Assembly (NCBI GenBank): GCA_030151165.1
Contig: JASLEM010000277.1
Location: 1 to 12,008 of the forward strand
Origin: Burkholderiaceae bacterium
GTDB taxonomy: Bacteria > Pseudomonadota > Gammaproteobacteria > Burkholderiales > Burkholderiaceae
Reading direction: 5' to 3'
DNA length: 12,008 nt
The position numbers and the translations under genes were made by a program. The notes beneath the pieces were generated by a model. It did not search any database, was not told the origin of the DNA, and saw only the letters and a list, made by a program, of their open reading frames with translations. The first letter of the stretch is position 1. Every line of letters begins with the position of its first letter. Below are positions 1 to 6,077 of the stretch, one piece after another.

Positions 1-1161
1 GCTCATGACCGCGAACGTGCCGACCACCGCGACCGGCACGGCCAGCAGCGGGATGATCGACGCGCGCCACGTCTGCAGGAACAGGATCACGACCAGCACG
101 ACGAGCGCGATGGCCTCGAGCAGCGTGTGCATGACGGACTCGATCGACGCCCGCACGAACTGCGTCGGGTCGTAGACGATGCTGTACTCGACGCCTTCGG
201 GCATCGACTTCTTCAGCTCGGCCATCTCGGCGCGCACGCCGTTCGAGATCGCGATCGCGTTGGATCCGGGCGCCGCGAAGATCGGGATCGCCACGGCGTC
301 CTTGTTGTCCAGCAGCGAGCGCAGCGAGTAGTCGGCGGCGCCGAGCTCGATGCGCGCGATGTCGCGCAGGCGCGTGACCTCGCCGCCCGTGCCGGACTTC
401 ACGATGATGTCGCCGAACTCCTGCTCGTTCTGCAGCCGGCCCTGCGCGTTGACGGACAGCTGGACGTCGATGCCGTTGACGCCCGGCGACGCGCCGACGA
501 TGCCCGCCGCGGCCTGCACGTTCTGCTCGCGGATCGCGGCGACGACGTCGCCCGCCGACAGGCCGCGCTGCGCGACCTTCTGCGGGTCGAGCCACACGCG
601 CATCGAGTAGTCGCCGGAGCCGAACAGCTGCACGTCGCCGACGCCCTCGACCCGCGCGAGGCGGTCCTTGACGTTGAGCACCGCATAGTTGCGCAGATAC
701 GTCATGTCGTATCGGCCGGACGGCGACAGCAGGTGCACGACCATCGTCAGGTCGGTCGAGCTCTTGATCGTCGTCAGGCCCAGCGAGCGCACTTCCGCGG
801 GCAGGCGCGGCTCGGCCTGCGCGACGCGGTTCTGCACCAGCTGCTGCGCCTTGTCGGGATCGGTGCCGAGCTTGAACGTGACGGTCAGCGTCATCAGGCC
901 GTCGGTCGTCGCCTGGCTGCTCATGTAGAGCATGCCCTCGACGCCGTTGATGGCCTCCTCGATCGGCGTGGCGACCGTCTCGGCGATCACCTGCGGGTTC
1001 GCGCCCGGGTAGTTCGCGCGCACCACCACCGAGGGCGGCACGACGTTCGGGTACTCCGAGACCGGCAGACCGCGCACCGCGATCAGGCCGCCGAGGAAGA
1101 TCAGCAGCGACAGCACGCCGGCGAAGATCGGCCGGTCGATGAAGAATTTCGATAGATTCAC
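1..1161 (-). CDS. RND multidrug efflux pump inner-membrane subunit, MexF/CeoB type (5' part; C-terminus beyond window)
   Basis: This is the N-terminal 387 codons of a proton-driven RND transporter (full members are about 1,050 residues), the inner-membrane pump of a tripartite drug efflux complex. I translated it from a GTG at 1161-1159, which has the Shine-Dalgarno AAGGAG about 8 bases upstream; no ATG fits the conserved start. The protein opens with MNLSKFFIDRPIFAGVLSLL, the standard RND first membrane helix. It continues with SEYPNVVPPSVVVRANYPGA, GVEGMLYMSSQAT, QNRVAQAEPRLP and GVGDVQLFG of the porter domain, then VRASIESVMHTLLEA and LVVLVVILFLQTWRASIIPL at membrane helices 2-3. These segments resemble MexF/CeoB more than AcrB or MexB. 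It lies 107 bp downstream of the membrane-fusion protein gene in the same operon. The window edge truncates it, so it is not a pseudogene on this evidence. The substrates cannot be read from the sequence. Confidence 0.95.
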   Translation of the reverse strand, partial: MNLSKFFIDRPIFAGVLSLLIFLGGLIAVRGLPVSEYPNVVPPSVVVRANYPGANPQVIAETVATPIEEAINGVEGMLYMSSQATTDGLMTLTVTFKLGTDPDKAQQLVQNRVAQAEPRLPAEVRSLGLTTIKSSTDLTMVVHLLSPSGRYDMTYLRNYAVLNVKDRLARVEGVGDVQLFGSGDYSMRVWLDPQKVAQRGLSAGDVVAAIREQNVQAAAGIVGASPGVNGIDVQLSVNAQGRLQNEQEFGDIIVKSGTGGEVTRLRDIARIELGAADYSLRSLLDNKDAVAIPIFAAPGSNAIAISNGVRAEMAELKKSMPEGVEYSIVYDPTQFVRASIESVMHTLLEAIALVVLVVILFLQTWRASIIPLLAVPVAVVGTFAVMS

Positions 1162-1211
1162 GGGGCGCTCCTTCGGGAGTCCATGGAGAGATTCGGGATG
1201 TGCTCCGCCCG

Positions 1212-1236
1212 CGCCACCGTCGAAACGACGGCGGCG
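1212..1236 (-). other. Intercistronic hairpin between fusion-protein and pump genes
   Basis: In the minus-strand transcript, two 11-base arms pair with one G-U wobble around a UUU loop. It lies in the 107-bp gap between the two efflux genes, about 50 bases before the pump start. No T-run follows, so it is a poor intrinsic terminator. An mRNA processing, stability or attenuation role is inference only. Confidence 0.5.
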
Positions 1237-1268
1237 TGGCGGCGACTCAGGCCGTGGTTAGATCAGGA

Positions 1269-2483
1269 TCAGTTCTTCGTGGTCGCGGAGGTCTGCGCCT
1301 CGGCCACCGTCATCGGCACCGCCTGCGGCGCGACGAGCGAGCCCGGCCGCACGCGTTGCAGGCCGTTGACGACGACACGCTCGTTGGCCTTCAGGCCCGA
1401 GGTGACGATGCGCAGGCCATTGACGTTCGCGCCGAGCGTGACCTCGCGGTAGGCGACCTTGTCGTCGGCGCCCACCACCATCACGAACTTCTTGCTCTGG
1501 TCGGTGCCGACCGCGCGCTCGCTGATCAGCAGCGCCGGGTCGGTCTTCGCCTGGCCCATGCGCAGACGCGCGAACTGGCCGGGGATCAGGGCGCCGTCGG
1601 CGTTGTCGAACACCGCGCGCACGCGCACCGTACCGCTCTTGGCGTCGACCTGGTTGTCGACGAGCTGCAGGTGGCCCTTGATCGGCGTGTCGGTGTCGCC
1701 CGACAGGCCCATCTCGACCGGGATCTTGTCCAGCTGCGTGCGCGCGCCGGCGCCGCCCGGCAGGGCGTGCAGCGCGTGCGTGACGACCTGCTCGTCGGCG
1801 TCGAAGCTGGCGTAGATCGGGTTGACCGACACCAGCGTCGTCAGCACCGGCGCGCCCGGGCCGGCGGCCACGAGATTGCCGGTGGTGATCTCGAGCTTGC
1901 CGACGCGGCCCGACACCGGCGCCTTCACCTGCGTGTAGCCGAGGCTCAGCTTCGCGGTCGTCAGCTGGGCCTGCGCGGCGCGCAGGTTGGCGTCGGCTTC
2001 GTTGCGCGCGTTGTCGCTCTGGTCGAACTCGCGCTGCGCGATCGCGTGCTCGTCGAGCAGGCGTTTCGAGCGCTCGAATTCGCTCTTCGCGAACGTCAGG
2101 TGCGCCTGCGCGGCGACGACCTGCGCCGCGGCGCGGTCGACGTCGGCCTGGTACGGCGCCGGGTCGATCGTGATCAGCAGGTCGCCCGCCTTGACCAGCG
2201 CGCCTTCGCGGAAGTGCACGCTGTCGACGGTGCCCGCGACGCGCGAGCGGATCTCCACGCGTTCGACGGCTTCGAGGCGGCCGGAGAACTCTTCCCAGGT
2301 GGCCACGTCGCTCTGCACGACCGTGGCGACCGAGACGGGCGTCGCCTGCGGGGCTTGCGCCGGCGCGGCACCGGCCGGGCTGACGCGCAGGATGAAGGCG
2401 GCGGCGACGATGGCGCTGACGGCGGTCAGCGTGGTGCCGGCGACCCACAGGCTGCGGCGGGCTTGGAGCGGAACTTGGTTCAT
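1269..2483 (-). CDS. RND efflux periplasmic membrane-fusion (adaptor) protein, MexE type
   Basis: This 404-residue HlyD/AcrA-family adaptor bridges the inner-membrane pump to an outer-membrane channel. I chose the ATG at 2483 because GAGGAG sits 6 bases upstream; the frame stays open upstream to a GTG at 2564 that lacks such a site. Residues about 12-33 form an uncleaved-looking membrane segment. Next come the first lipoyl half (VEIRSRVAGTVDSVHFREGA), a charged alpha-hairpin (about 90-160), the second lipoyl half (VKAPVSGRVGKLEITTGNLV), a beta-barrel domain with YASFDADEQVV and the membrane-proximal domain near the C-terminus. There is no lipobox cysteine, unlike many MexA/AcrA-type adaptors, so anchoring is probably by the N-terminal helix. 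It is the first gene of the operon, facing a divergent TetR gene. The wording GRLEAVERVEIRSRV and TTLVSVNPIYASFDADEQVV points to the MexE branch. Confidence 0.95.
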   Translation of the reverse strand: MNQVPLQARRSLWVAGTTLTAVSAIVAAAFILRVSPAGAAPAQAPQATPVSVATVVQSDVATWEEFSGRLEAVERVEIRSRVAGTVDSVHFREGALVKAGDLLITIDPAPYQADVDRAAAQVVAAQAHLTFAKSEFERSKRLLDEHAIAQREFDQSDNARNEADANLRAAQAQLTTAKLSLGYTQVKAPVSGRVGKLEITTGNLVAAGPGAPVLTTLVSVNPIYASFDADEQVVTHALHALPGGAGARTQLDKIPVEMGLSGDTDTPIKGHLQLVDNQVDAKSGTVRVRAVFDNADGALIPGQFARLRMGQAKTDPALLISERAVGTDQSKKFVMVVGADDKVAYREVTLGANVNGLRIVTSGLKANERVVVNGLQRVRPGSLVAPQAVPMTVAEAQTSATTKN

Positions 2484-2555
2484 CTGGAACTCCTCTAATA
2501 GACGGAAAGCGCGGGAAGCTGGACAGCTGAAGATTTCGGGCAAAGCAGCGGCTCG

Positions 2556-2573
2556 ACCAGGCACGGGCCTGGT
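2556..2573 (-). other. Hairpin in the 5' leader of the efflux operon
   Basis: ACCAGGC and GCCTGGT pair perfectly (7 bp) around a 4-base loop, within the roughly 140-base untranslated leader predicted between the promoter and the fusion-protein start. There is no T-run. Function unknown. Confidence 0.4.
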
Positions 2574-2601
2574 TCTCGCTGGACTTACCGGGAAACTTTT
2601 A

Positions 2602-2619
2602 TCGTAGCGATCGCTACGA
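2602..2619. promoter_or_regulatory. Perfect 18-bp palindrome, likely TetR-family operator
   Basis: TCGTAGCGATCGCTACGA is its own reverse complement over all 18 bases. It lies just downstream of the predicted -10 box of the efflux promoter, where a bound repressor would block initiation, and 60 bp from the divergent TetR gene. TetR-family dimers usually bind such palindromes near their own gene; that this regulator binds here is inference. Confidence 0.75.
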
Positions 2620-2629
2620 CATGTGGCAC

Positions 2630-2658
2630 AATGTAGCCATATCGCAAGAGCACGTCAA
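2630..2658 (-). promoter_or_regulatory. Sigma-70 promoter of the efflux operon
   Basis: On the minus strand TTGACG (2658-2653) is followed after exactly 17 bases by TACATT (2635-2630), close to the sigma-70 consensus and in a locally AT-rich patch. Initiation would fall near 2622-2625, at the edge of the 2602-2619 palindrome, leaving a leader of about 140 bases. Confidence 0.7.
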
Positions 2659-2664
2659 CTAATT

Positions 2665-2682
2665 TCGTAACGTTCGCTATGA
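2665..2682. promoter_or_regulatory. Second, imperfect operator-like palindrome over the tetR start codon
   Basis: TCGTAACGTTCGCTATGA matches the perfect palindrome at 2602-2619 in 15 of 18 positions and keeps its dyad symmetry largely intact. The two centres are 63 bp apart, about six helical turns, so both faces would align. It covers the ATG of the TetR gene at 2679 and lies just upstream of the efflux -35 box, suggesting autoregulation plus control of the operon. Confidence 0.6.
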
Positions 2683-3416
2683 AAAAGAAGACCGAGACAA
2701 CGGACGGCCCCGCCGCCGTCCTGGAAGACGTCGCCGTGGCGGAGCGCGATGCGGCGCCGTCCGGTGACGTGGTCGAAAACAATGTGAGCGCCTGCTCCGG
2801 CGGTACCGCTGCTCCGAAGCGCAAGTCGCGTGGCCGGCCGCTGTCGTTCGACCGCGATGCCGCGCTCGAGACCGCGATGCACGTGTTCTGGGAACGCGGC
2901 TACGAAGCGGCGTCGATCGCCGACCTGACCAGCGCGATGGGCATCACCCCGCCGAGCCTGTACACCGCGTTCGGCGACAAGGAACACCTGTTCTTGGAGA
3001 CCGTCGAGCGCTACGCGCTGAACTTCGGCAGCGCCGGCACGCGCGCGCTGAAGGAAGAGTCGACCGCCCGCAGCGCCATCGAGCGCTGGCTGCTGGAGGC
3101 CGCCAACGAGCTCACCCAGCCCTGCCACCCGAAGGGCTGCATGGTCGTGATGGCCGCCACGAACTGCTCGGCCGCGGCCGAACGCGTGCAGGACGCGCTG
3201 CTGCTGCGACGCACGGAAGCCCAGGCCGAGGTGAGCCGGCGGATCCAGGGCGGCATCGACAACGGCGAACTGCCGCCCGATACCTGCCCCGTCGAGCTCG
3301 CGAGCTTCTACGGCGCGGTCTACCAGGGCATGTCGATGCAGGCCAAGGACGGCGCGACCCGCGACGGACTGCTGCGCACCGTCAAGACCGCGATGCGGGC
3401 CTGGCCGACCGAGTGA
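2679..3416 (+). CDS. TetR/AcrR-family transcriptional regulator, divergent from the efflux operon
   Basis: A 245-residue predicted repressor. The DNA-binding domain starts around residue 50 with RGRPLSFDRDAALETAMHVF and runs through the helix-turn-helix ASIADLTSAMGITPPSLYTAF and the KEHLF of helix 4. The C-terminal ligand domain carries HPKGCMVVMAATNCS, the glycine-cysteine segment seen in many YcdC/RutR-like TetR proteins. About 50 low-complexity residues (MKKKTETTDG onward) precede the domain, which is unusually long. The ATG at 2679 lacks a clear ribosome site and overlaps an operator-like palindrome; an in-frame GTG at 2736 with GGAAG 8 bases upstream is a credible alternative that removes 19 residues. 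Position and operator pair suggest it represses the neighbouring pump operon and itself. The inducer is unknown. Confidence 0.92.
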   Translation: MKKKTETTDGPAAVLEDVAVAERDAAPSGDVVENNVSACSGGTAAPKRKSRGRPLSFDRDAALETAMHVFWERGYEAASIADLTSAMGITPPSLYTAFGDKEHLFLETVERYALNFGSAGTRALKEESTARSAIERWLLEAANELTQPCHPKGCMVVMAATNCSAAAERVQDALLLRRTEAQAEVSRRIQGGIDNGELPPDTCPVELASFYGAVYQGMSMQAKDGATRDGLLRTVKTAMRAWPTE

Positions 3417-3421
3417 ATCCC

Positions 3422-3441
3422 GGCGCGCCGCGGGGCGCGCC
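3422..3441 (+). terminator. GC hairpin just after the tetR stop, weak terminator candidate
   Basis: Two copies of GGCGCGCC, each itself palindromic, pair as an 8-bp stem around GCGG, starting 6 bases after the TGA of the TetR gene. No T-run follows, so it is not a classical intrinsic terminator; it may stabilise the 3' end or assist factor-dependent termination. Confidence 0.35.
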
Positions 3442-3667
3442 AGCCCGTTCGACCGCGCATCGCCGCCCGTCGCACGCACGCGCGCCGCACCGCGGCCATC
3501 GAGGGCGCGGGCAATGGAACGGGTCGGGCGGGCGAGTGGCATGGCGGGAACGATGGTGCGGCGGAAGCCGGAGGCGCGGTTCGGGATCAGGGAACGGATC
3601 GTAGGTTTTTGTGCGCTGCAGCGTAATACACAGACCTCGCGTCTTTTTGCCTAAAACTATTTCACAA

Positions 3668-3680
3668 GGCTGTCACAGCC
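3668..3680. promoter_or_regulatory. 13-bp palindrome upstream of the AraC-family gene
   Basis: GGCTGT-C-ACAGCC is a perfect inverted repeat in the AT-rich region before the AraC gene, 78 bp upstream of the ATG at 3758. It could be a protein-binding site or an early transcript hairpin. Nothing identifies the binding protein. Confidence 0.35.
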
Positions 3681-3757
3681 GCTTCTGATTGCGGGTTTCT
3701 AGCCTGATCCGATACAGTGCGGACATCGCCAGATCGCACCGCGAGTGCGCCACCGCC

Positions 3758-4678
3758 ATGCCGACGAGCGCCGCCAATCGAGAAATGCAGGTCCTGATGG
3801 ACCGCCTCGCCCCGGACGAGGGCCTGACGAACTCCGCGCTCGACGGCGTCCGGCTGTTCCGCTCCACGCGCGTGCACCCGCGCACGCCGATCCTCTACGA
3901 ACCGTGCATCGTGTTCGTCAGCCAGGGCCGCAAGATCGGCTACCTCGGCGAGCAGGTGCTGCCGTACGACCCCGACCACTTCCTGCTGCTCACGCTGCCG
4001 ATGCCGTTCGAGAGCGAGACGATCGCGTCGCCGGAGGAGCCGCTGCTGGGCGTGTCGATCCCGATCGATCTCGGCGTCACCGCGGAACTCGCCCACCTGC
4101 TCGACCTGCCGGCCCACGACCCGGTGGCCATGGAGGACTGCATCGCCTCCGCGGAGGTCGACGCGCCGCTGGCGGAGAGCGTCGTGCGGCTGCTGCGCGC
4201 GCTCGAGCATCCGGACGACGTCCGCGCGCTCGGCCCCGGCCTGCTGCGGGAGGTCAACTACCGCGTGCTGACGGGCCCGCGCGGCGACGCCCTGCGCTTC
4301 GCGCTCGCGCGCCGCGGCGCGTTCGGCCAGGTGGCCACCGCGCTGCGCCGCATCCATGCCGACTACCGCGAGAGCCTGGACGTCGGCACGCTCGCGAGCG
4401 AGGTCAACCTCAGCCCCGCCGCGTTCCATGCGCAGTTCAAGCGCGTCACGTCGACGTCGCCGATGCAGTACCTGAAGGCGACGCGGCTGCACAAGGCGCG
4501 CCTGCTGATGATCCAGGACGGCGTGAGCGCGGCGCGCGCGGCCGATCGGGTCGGCTACGAGAGCGCGTCGCAGTTCAGCCGCGAGTTCAAGCGCCTGTTC
4601 GGCCGCACGCCGATCGACGAGATCCGCGCGATCCGCACGACGTACGGCGGCGACCGCGAGAGCCGCGACCGGCCGTGA
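3758..4678 (+). CDS. AraC-family transcriptional regulator with AraC_N sensor domain
   Basis: A 306-residue regulator as called from ATG 3758. The N-terminal part matches the AraC_N cupin-like domain: GVRLFRSTRVHPRTPILYEP, VFVSQGRKIGYLG, LPYDPDHFLLLTLPMPFESE, SPEEPLLG. The C-terminal 100 residues hold two helix-turn-helix motifs, the first in TLASEVNLSPAAFHAQFKRV and the second in RAADRVGYESASQFSREFKRLFG, the typical AraC/XylS signature. The start is uncertain: a TTG at 3689 and ATGs at 3785 and 3797 are also in frame and none has a strong ribosome site; 3758 retains the full sensor domain. The next gene starts 29 bp downstream, so they may be co-transcribed. AraC_N regulators often control nearby oxidoreductase or efflux genes, but nothing here names the target. 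Confidence 0.93.
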   Translation: MPTSAANREMQVLMDRLAPDEGLTNSALDGVRLFRSTRVHPRTPILYEPCIVFVSQGRKIGYLGEQVLPYDPDHFLLLTLPMPFESETIASPEEPLLGVSIPIDLGVTAELAHLLDLPAHDPVAMEDCIASAEVDAPLAESVVRLLRALEHPDDVRALGPGLLREVNYRVLTGPRGDALRFALARRGAFGQVATALRRIHADYRESLDVGTLASEVNLSPAAFHAQFKRVTSTSPMQYLKATRLHKARLLMIQDGVSAARAADRVGYESASQFSREFKRLFGRTPIDEIRAIRTTYGGDRESRDRP

Positions 4679-4707
4679 GCGCCGCGGTCGTCGGCTAGCA
4701 TCCGGCG

Positions 4708-5163
4708 ATGGAAGCGTTGTTCGAACTGCTCGGCGAGCTGCTGCTCGATCTCGTCGCCGAACTCGCCGTGGAATTCGGCGCCGAGGCGCTCGTAGCGCCC
4801 TTTCGCCGCCGCCGCGAGACCCCCGCGCTCGACGGCCGTCCGGACGTCCTGCTGCCCGCGCGGCGCGCGCGCGAGTCCGCGTTGGTGGCCGCGGGCTACC
4901 TGCTCTATGGCAGCGCCGCGGGCGGGCTCAGCCTGCTCGTCTTCCACCACCTGCTCGTGCCGGCGTGGTTCCGCGGCGGCAGCTTCGTGCTGTCGACGCT
5001 CGCGTCCGGCGCGCTGATGATGGCGACGGGCGCGTGGCGCGATCGCCGGCGCCGCAGGCTTCGCCTGCGCGATGTCGAGGCGCCTTCGCGCCTCGGCCGC
5101 TTCGCCTGCGGCCTTGCGTTCGGCGCGGCGTTCAGCCTGATCCGGTTCCTGTTCGCGGCCTGA
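4708..5163 (+). CDS. Small integral membrane protein, conserved unknown
   Basis: A 151-residue protein of unknown function. It begins with an acidic, leucine-rich amphipathic helix (MEALFELLGELLLDLVAELA) and an Arg-rich turn. Hydrophobic segments follow at about 57-85 (two short helices around GYLLYGSAAGGLSLLVFHHL), 92-110 (SFVLSTLASGALMMATGAW) and at the C-terminus (GRFACGLAFGAAFSLIRFLF). The positively charged loop RDRRRRRLRLRD precedes the last helix. I recall small proteobacterial hypothetical proteins with this order: an acidic amphipathic start, a GYLLxGxxxGGLSL segment and a final xRFxxGxxFAxxFxxxRF helix. This makes a real gene likely despite the weak ribosome site. It follows the AraC gene by 29 bp and is closed by the hairpin at 5192-5214. 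The stretch coding for the Arg-rich loop contains three consecutive DNA hairpins. Confidence 0.75.
   Translation: MEALFELLGELLLDLVAELAVEFGAEALVAPFRRRRETPALDGRPDVLLPARRARESALVAAGYLLYGSAAGGLSLLVFHHLLVPAWFRGGSFVLSTLASGALMMATGAWRDRRRRRLRLRDVEAPSRLGRFACGLAFGAAFSLIRFLFAA
5053..5113 (+). repeat. Three consecutive hairpins with TTC-containing loops inside the membrane-protein gene
   Basis: Three back-to-back inverted repeats occupy 61 bases: 5053-5069 (7-bp stem, TTC loop), 5076-5095 (8-bp stem, CTTC loop) and 5095-5113 (6-bp stem, 7-base loop starting TTCG). All arms pair perfectly. They encode the Arg-rich loop before the last membrane helix. The pattern looks like a small palindromic insertion or expansion rather than ordinary coding sequence. 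Confidence 0.55.
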
Positions 5164-5191
5164 CGCTCGACGCCTCCACCGCACCAAAGAA

Positions 5192-5214
5192 AAGGCCCGC
5201 ACGAGGCGGGCCTT
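5192..5214. terminator. Bidirectional intrinsic terminator
   Basis: AAGGCCCGC and GCGGGCCTT form a perfect 9-bp stem around ACGAG. On the minus strand it is followed by TTTTCTTT, a good U-tract, so it should end the rpe transcript about 150 bases after its stop. On the plus strand it lies 28 bases after the membrane-protein stop and would also serve there, with a weaker tail. Convergent placement supports the call. Confidence 0.85.
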
Positions 5215-5365
5215 GATCTTCCGGACATCGGGACGCGAGTCTCGACGACGGTGTTGCTGCGGGCACTGGGTGACGGGTTCCCGTTGTTCCGCCCAATCTG
5301 CGGTCGGTTTCGTGCCTGCGATGGAATCGATTATGCGGACATCGCCGCGCAACCGTTGTAGGACA

Positions 5366-6067
5366 TTACCGCATCGCAGCGGATACGGTATCCCCTATTC
5401 GGGGCCCCTCGTGCCGGCGCAGGCGGGCGATCGCCTGCGCATAGTCCCCCGAGCCGAAGACCGCGGAGCCCGCGACGAGCGCGTCGGCGCCGGCCTCGAC
5501 GGCCTGCCACGCGTTGTCGCCGTTCTGGCCGCCGTCGACTTCGATGTAGGGGTTCAGGCCGCGCGTGTCGCACAGCCGGCGCAGCGCGCTGATCTTGGGC
5601 AGCACCTCGGGCAGGAACTTCTGGCCGCCGAAGCCGGGGTTGACGGTCATCACGAGCACGACGTCGACCAGGTGCAGCACGTTCTCCACGAACGCGATCG
5701 GGCTCGCCGGGTCGAGCACGACGCCGGGCCGTGCGCCGAGCTCGCGGATGCGCGAGAGCACGCGGTGCAGGTGGATCGTCGACGCCGGCTCGCACTGGAC
5801 GAGCAGGTGGTCGGCGCCGGCCTTCACGAAGTCCTCGAGATAGCGTTCGGGCTCGACGATCATCAGGTGGACGTTGAGCGGCTTGCGCGTCGCGCGCCGG
5901 ATCGCTTCGATCACCACCGGCCCGAAGCTGATGTTGGGCACGAAGCGGCCGTCCATCACGTCGACGTGGATCCAGTCGGCGCCGGCCTCGTCGACGGCGC
6001 GCACCTGCTCGGCGAGGCGGCCGAAGTCGGCCGACAGCACCGAGGGCGCGATGACGAGCGGATTCAT
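5366..6067 (-). CDS. rpe: Ribulose-phosphate 3-epimerase
   Basis: A 233-residue TIM-barrel enzyme that interconverts D-ribulose 5-phosphate and D-xylulose 5-phosphate in the cytoplasm, using a divalent metal. The family residues are present: Ser9 in APSVLSADF, His34 and Asp36 in HVDVMDGRFVPN, His67 in NVHLMI, the phosphate loop VNPGFGGQKF (142-151) and Asp178 in EVDGG. The stretch STIHLHRVLSRIRELGARPGVVLDPASP recalls the cyanobacterial/plastid branch more than E. coli Rpe. Position 91 is Gln (LLVQCEPAS) where many relatives have His, and VDGG is followed by QN. The start ATG at 6067 lies 10 bp after the transaldolase stop, so it is the last gene of that operon. A second rpe elsewhere in the genome is likely, as Burkholderia usually carries one near trp genes (general knowledge). 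Confidence 0.96.
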   Translation of the reverse strand: MNPLVIAPSVLSADFGRLAEQVRAVDEAGADWIHVDVMDGRFVPNISFGPVVIEAIRRATRKPLNVHLMIVEPERYLEDFVKAGADHLLVQCEPASTIHLHRVLSRIRELGARPGVVLDPASPIAFVENVLHLVDVVLVMTVNPGFGGQKFLPEVLPKISALRRLCDTRGLNPYIEVDGGQNGDNAWQAVEAGADALVAGSAVFGSGDYAQAIARLRRHEGPRIGDTVSAAMR

Positions 6068-6077
6068 CGGGGCGGGC

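Larger units (their letters stand above)
3417..3757. other. Gene-free stretch between the TetR and AraC regulator genes
   Basis: I see no convincing gene here. The first part (to about 3600) is very GC-rich, with a short open frame rich in Arg and Gly that looks like composition noise. From about 3600 to 3690 the sequence turns AT-rich, with T-runs, TAATAC and ACTATTTCACAAG, as expected of a promoter region for the AraC gene, but I cannot place -35 and -10 boxes with confidence. Two structured sites are listed separately. Confidence 0.5.

Noticed and set aside
1..1161. Possibility that the pump gene is broken because no ATG-started minus-strand frame covers it.
   Set aside because: It uses a GTG start with a good ribosome site and reads without interruption to the window edge.
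1200..2498. A 432-codon plus-strand frame opposite the membrane-fusion gene.
   Set aside because: It is antisense to a confidently identified adaptor gene and has composition-driven sequence only.
3413..3604. 63-codon open frame after the TetR gene.
   Set aside because: Arg/Gly/Ser-rich with no ribosome site; it overlaps the tetR stop and a GC hairpin and looks like chance.
5215..5365. Possible small RNA between the terminator and the rpe stop codon.
   Set aside because: It is probably the 3' untranslated part of the rpe transcript; I found only short palindromes and no recognisable RNA family or separate promoter.
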